Shown here: in pieces, positions 9,235 through 12,648 of the stretch
How the letters are laid out: each line of letters opens with the position of its first letter
Position numbering within the stretch: position 1 is the stretch's first letter
Assembly: GCF_000313135.1 (NCBI RefSeq)
Contig: NW_004457565.1
Location: 22,289-34,936 of the forward strand
Direction of reading: 5' to 3'
DNA: 12,648 nucleotides
From: Acanthamoeba castellanii str. Neff
Lineage: Eukaryota > Discosea > Longamoebia > Acanthamoebidae
The notes under the pieces: model-generated
Database searches by the model: none
Seen by the model: only the letters and a program-made list of their open reading frames with translations
What the model was told of the DNA's origin: nothing
Made by a program: the position numbers and the translations under genes

Positions 9235-12200
9235 CACACACACCACGACCTAGGTGGGGGGTGAACGGAGGCGTGGCCAAGCAGTTCCGATACTCGGCGT
9301 GCCGCACCAACGAGCGCGACCCGGCATGCGCCTATTACGAGTTCACCATGTCGTTCGACTTTGCCGGCACCTACAAGGCCAAGGTGATGGCCTTTGCCCA
9401 GGCCACTCTGCTCGCCCAGATCCAGAAGGAGCTGGTCTTCAGCGTGCAGGGTCTGGGCGACATGGCCCTGCCGGTGGCGCCCGCATCAGCGTCGAGCATC
9501 TCGTGGGCCGAGAGCCTGCGCGATCGCGATGCTGCGCTTCCTCCCTTCGACAAGAACCTCGCCCAAACGGTTCCTCCTTCCTTCCGCTTCGCTTCGCTTC
9601 TCTTCGCCCTCCGTCCTCTTTGTTTTGCTTCCTCCCTCGTCGCCTTCTTCGCTCTAACCACCAACCACCAATTTGACAATCATGTGTCGTCGGCCACTGG
9701 TGATGCGCGCAACACACAACAGGTGTCGCCCAACACGGGAGCGGCGGACAGGTTGGGCGTGCTCGAGGGCCTGTTCGAGCGCATCGAGGGCCGGTGGTTC
9801 AGCCAGCGGCAGACGGTGAGCGTGGCCTTCGAGAGCGGGCTGTCGGAGGTGTCCATGGGCTCGGTGCACGCGGTGCGCGCCCAGGGCATCAGCGACCCCT
9901 ACTTCTGCGACGCCCACACGGACGAGCTCAAAGCCGGTACACACCACCACCACCACCTGTCGTGCCCTATCGTGTCGTGTCGTGTCGTGTGCTGTCCTGC
10001 TGTCTTGCTGCCCAACCATTGGCCTACGCAACCACTGATGGCAATCGTGGACTGGGTGGGGGACGGCGGCGACTACGCAGGAGTGCTGACAAGGTCGATC
10101 AAGCCGTGGGACCAGGTGGATAATGTGCCGCGCCAGTTCGTCCTCTCAAGCGTGGGCGTGAGCGAGACTGAGTGCGTGAGCTCGATGACGATCAATGTAG
10201 TGCTGATACACAGCCAGCCCTTCGACATCCGAATCACGCTTACGCGCGTGGGCAAGCAGAGCGCGCAGCCCCGCGCCACCAACATGAGCACCACCATCGT
10301 CCTCAAGGACTTTGACAGTACGTTCGGCCCTTCCTTTTCTTCTCTTTTTTCTTTTTCTTTTTCTTTTTTATATGTTTGCTTTGTGTTGGTGCAAGATGGG
10401 GGGTTGATTGGTACTGCAGGCACTCTGCCGCAGGAATTCACGGTGAGCACGGTGCCGGCACTGGGCTCGTTGGAGGGCCGGCCTGTGCGGGCGGAATGGG
10501 TGCTCGACGTCCAGCAGCGGGCGGGCTCGACGGGGAAGGGTTTCGTGCGCGACTGGTGGCTCGACTTTACCTCCGACAACTGCCTCCATTTCCAAGGTAT
10601 GACCCCCACCCCCCACCCCCACCAATTAAAGCTACAACACACCACACTACACCCCTAAAAGCAAATCTTCTTTTCCATTTCATTCTTAAAATCGTGATCT
10701 ACTACATTAAATCGGTGGTATGGTGGTCTTCAGGGGCGCAGGGGATCTGCGGCTTCGGCCAAGGGCAGCTGTTCGCGCGCGGCGCCACCGACGACGACAA
10801 CGTGCACCTGGAGTGCCCCGCCGGCGGTATCATCTCCGAGATCGTGTGGGCGCGCTACGGCCGCATCGAGGGCTCGTGCGAGACGGCCACCACGACGACG
10901 CCGCTCACGGTGCACGACGCGTGCGAGGCCTCGCCGCACACCGTCAAGAAGCGCGTGGCGAGCGTGTGCGTGGGCCAAACGTCGTGCGTGGTGCGCGCCC
11001 TTGACACGCTCTATGCCGAGGCCGAGGGCGAGCCGTTCCTATGCGCCGACGAGCTAGTCGCGTGTCGCGAAGACCGGTCGCTGCGGGCCGAACGGTCGAG
11101 CCGGCGGCAGGCGCGGTACGAGTCGCGCGAGCACCACGCGCAGGCGCACATGGCGCCGGTGACCTATGGCGGCACGGAGGACCACTACTTGAAGTCGACC
11201 ATGGTGCGCCACCACACGGAGCCCTTCTTCCGCCCGCGCCTCGACAACAACGGCGACAACAGCAACAACGGGAGCGTGGTGGTGGTGGCGCGAGACCTGA
11301 GCATGGAGTGCAGCTCGGAGCCGCGGGTGAAGAAGGCGCTCATGGTGCAGGCCCGTTGCAAAGGTGCGCGTATTATGGGTTGCGTGGGTCGTGTTATTTT
11401 CTTGGCGTTGACAGTACTCTCGTTGTTTGATAATTCAACGTTGTGTGTGTCGTGTGTCGTGATGTTAGATGCCAACGCGGCGTTCAAGCACACGGACACG
11501 CCGGCCGTGGCCAAGAAGATGGTGATGGCGAGCGCGAGCGCCGACTTTGACAACGACTGGAAGGACGAGGTGGTGACCCTGTTTGGATACGAGGGCGGCC
11601 CGCTCCACGCCTCCTTCACCGCAGTGGCCGACGGCGAGCCCTCGACAGTGGTGGTGCGCGACCTCATCGTGGGAGGCGGCAGTGGGAGCGGGAACGCGGT
11701 GGTGCTGGGCGAGGGCGGGCACATCGAGATGGCGACGGGCGACTTTGACAACGACGGCTACCCCGAGCTGGCCTTCGCCTTCCTCGACGCCAGCAGCAGC
11801 GGCGGCGGCGGAGGAGCGCTCAAGGTGTTCTTGTGGGACCTGCGCATGGAGTCGGCCGAGGTGTGGGGCAGCGGCGTGGCCAAGGCCAACCTGGCCGACC
11901 TGCAGCCGTGCGAGGGGTGCTTTGCGGAGGAGAGCGAGAAGCTGCGGGCTCTGTTCGCCACGGCGGTCGAGGTGGCGGTGGCGGGGCGCCCGACCTACCC
12001 GATCGTGCTCACGGACGCAGCGGCGACGGCGGCCGGTGTGGAGAGCGGGAGCCGGCTGGACGCGGGCGGGTTCGGCTACTCGCTGGCGGCAGCCAAGGTC
12101 AACGCTCTGCCCTCCATGGTACGCACCGACCCGCCCCCTCTCTCTTGATTGATTTTCCCGCTTCTCACGGCACACGACACGACACGACACGACCAACGAC

Positions 12201-12648
12201 ACGACAGCTGGCGGTGGCGTGGATCGCCGATCGGAGCACGGTCTCGTGGGCGCTCTTCCGCCAGACGTCGCAGTCATCGGCGGCCATGGTGTCGGCCGAG
12301 CCGCACTCGCTGGTCTCGCTGCGGCAGCCGCACGCCGTGGCAGTCAACCTGGGCGACTACGAGGGCTCGGGCCTGGCCGAGCTGGCGCTGGGCATCGTCG
12401 ACGACAACGAGGTCACGCTCTACCTGTACGCCATCGACGAGCTCACCGTGGGCAGCTTGCCCATGGCGCTCCAGAAGACGCTGCCCATCGCGCAGGCGCC
12501 CTGGTTGGACACCGCCCAACACAAGTACTCCCGCCACTACTCCCACCCACCCACCCACCCACCCACCACGGTCATTGCTGATGCCACACGGCACACATGG
12601 CACACAGCTTGCGGATGGTGTCGGGCGACCTGAACAACGACGGCGACG
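7059..12648 (+). CDS. Right copy: secreted EGF-like / SUEL-lectin / FG-GAP repeat protein, 14 visible exons, 3' partial
   Basis: Exons: 7059-7219, 7330-7720, 7798-7960, 8033-8260, 8430-8595, 8675-9128, 9254-9569, 9723-9936, 10081-10317, 10420-10596, 10734-11363, 11469-12118, 12208-12524 and 12608-12648 (continues off the right edge). The first ATG (7059) opens a signal peptide ending near AVSQA, followed by ADYTVTIT. Next come the unidentified EEWAW / NIDAWEKDA module (exon 2), an EGF-like domain (exon 4), unidentified exons 5-10, a SUEL-type lectin domain (exon 11) and FG-GAP-like Ca-binding repeats (exons 12-14). Exon order and phases match the left copy; exons 1, 4, 5, 6, 8 and 9 even have equal lengths. 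About 1,380 codons are visible. Two oddities: intron 2 has no in-phase GT donor (GC at 7721 is possible), and exon 7 carries one extra G after its acceptor, breaking the join to exon 6. Likely a surface or secreted adhesion protein. Confidence 0.82.
8155..8260 (+). other. EGF-like domain, right copy
   Basis: Same place in exon 4 as in the left copy: CPGGCKNGGSC, WWSKDKAATECVC, then YHGDQC. Six cysteines fall in EGF-like order. The cysteines and the NGG/WWSKD core are conserved between copies while the loops differ, as expected for a folded disulphide module under selection. Confidence 0.85.
9178..9232. repeat. (CA)n microsatellite in right intron 6
   Basis: About 27 uninterrupted CA units within intron 6, followed by a short CACGACACAC tail before the acceptor at 9253. 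It has the same intron and same sense-strand orientation as the left copy's tract, so the tract predates the duplication or was spread by conversion. Confidence 0.95.
9967..9991. repeat. (TCGTG)n pentanucleotide repeat in right intron 8
   Basis: About four TCGTG units in intron 8 of the right copy. The left copy's intron 8 (1341-1247) is shorter and lacks the array. Confidence 0.8.
10745..11067 (+). other. SUEL-type (galactose/rhamnose-binding) lectin domain, right copy
   Basis: Nearly the same sequence as the left copy: ICGFGQGQ, ECPAGGIISEIVWARYGR, VASVCVGQTSCVVRA and GEPFLCADE. YGR and the paired cysteines are the family hallmarks. The C-terminal edge differs between copies (ADELVACRED here, ADEQIECREN on the left), followed by a charged, His-rich linker of about 80 residues up to the exon end. 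Confidence 0.78.
12169..12206. repeat. (CACGA)n pentanucleotide repeat in right intron 12
   Basis: CACGA units, slightly interrupted, run up to the exon 13 acceptor. This is the reverse complement of the intron 8 array in the same gene. Confidence 0.8.
12541..12568. repeat. (CCCA)n tetranucleotide repeat in right intron 13
   Basis: About six CCCA units inside the 83-nt intron between exons 13 and 14. Confidence 0.85.

Larger units (their letters stand above)
7059..11299 (+). repeat. Inverted duplication, right arm
   Basis: Partner of the left arm. Near-identical DNA begins abruptly at the intron 5/exon 6 boundary (about 8669), with the shared acceptor ACCATAG followed by GGTGGTGG. Position 11299 pairs with position 1. 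About 6 kb, including the central gene, separates the near-identical cores of the two arms. Confidence 0.9.
11469..12648 (+). other. FG-GAP / integrin-alpha-like calcium-binding repeats
   Basis: Repeated Asp-rich loops occur at regular spacing: ADFDNDWKDEVV (about 11540), GDFDNDGYPELAF (about 11738), NLGDYEGSGLAELALG (about 12345) and SGDLNNDGD at the window end. The D-x-D-x-D-G-x-x-D/E core followed by a hydrophobic strand is the FG-GAP/VCBS calcium loop of beta-propellers. At least four blades are visible and more are expected beyond the edge. Low-complexity Gly/Ser stretches sit between blades. The left copy's equivalent, if any, lies outside the window. Confidence 0.82.

Noticed and set aside
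9178..9250. Coding His-Thr repeat
   Set aside because: It is the intron 6 microsatellite read in frame; the left copy's intron 6 does not keep such a frame.
8676..10658. A single uninterrupted 660-codon gene on the plus strand
   Set aside because: It includes the CA microsatellite and T-rich stretches with GT and AG borders, and the left copy proves these are introns. It was kept only as an intron-retention observation.
10376..12148. A 590-codon gene starting at 10376
   Set aside because: Its upstream part is a shifted frame over exon 10; the true coding part is exons 11-12 of the right gene.
11465..12277. A 270-codon minus-strand gene
   Set aside because: It is a shadow of FG-GAP exons 12-13 in GC-rich DNA, rich in Arg, Ala and His.

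Overview
The window looks like a piece of a GC-rich protist nuclear genome with many short spliceosomal introns, most probably from an Acanthamoeba-like amoeba. The reasons are G/C-ending codons in the exons, GT-AG introns of about 70 to 190 nt, (CA)n/(TG)n microsatellites inside introns, and secreted proteins that mix animal-like extracellular modules. The species is an inference. Nothing bacterial, no RNA gene, no CRISPR array and no transposon was recognised.

Layout. Three multi-exon genes are visible. (1) Left copy, minus strand, 4361 down to 1, cut by the left edge: 11 exons coding for a signal peptide, an unidentified N-terminal module, an EGF-like domain, a long unidentified central part and a SUEL/galactose-binding lectin domain. 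(2) Central gene, minus strand, 6348 down to 4725: a secreted protein with a Pro/Gly/Ser tract and a Cys-containing C-terminal part of unknown family. (3) Right copy, plus strand, 7059 to 12648, cut by the right edge: 14 exons with the same architecture as the left copy, in the same exon order and phases, plus FG-GAP/integrin-alpha-like Ca-binding repeats after the lectin domain. The left and right genes are an inverted duplication that encloses the central gene. Positions 6349-7058 are a divergent intergenic region, and 4362-4724 separates the central gene's stop from the left copy.

The two copies are not evenly diverged. Exons 1-3 differ heavily and exons 4-5 moderately. Exons 6, 8, 10, most of 7 and the lectin exon are almost identical, while exon 9 and a short island in exon 7 are diverged again. 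This patchwork is what repeated gene conversion between inverted copies would leave. Each copy also carries a lesion that the other lacks. The left copy has a 19-nt deletion with frameshift near the window edge. The right copy has a missing GT donor in intron 2 (a GC donor is possible) and an extra G after the exon 7 acceptor.

All three proteins begin with a likely signal peptide. The two long ones look like secreted or surface adhesion/lectin proteins; substrate and partner cannot be read from the sequence. The divergent intergenic region holds three copies of a roughly 30-bp element, two facing the central gene (one containing a TATA box) and one facing the right gene, which suggests shared expression control.
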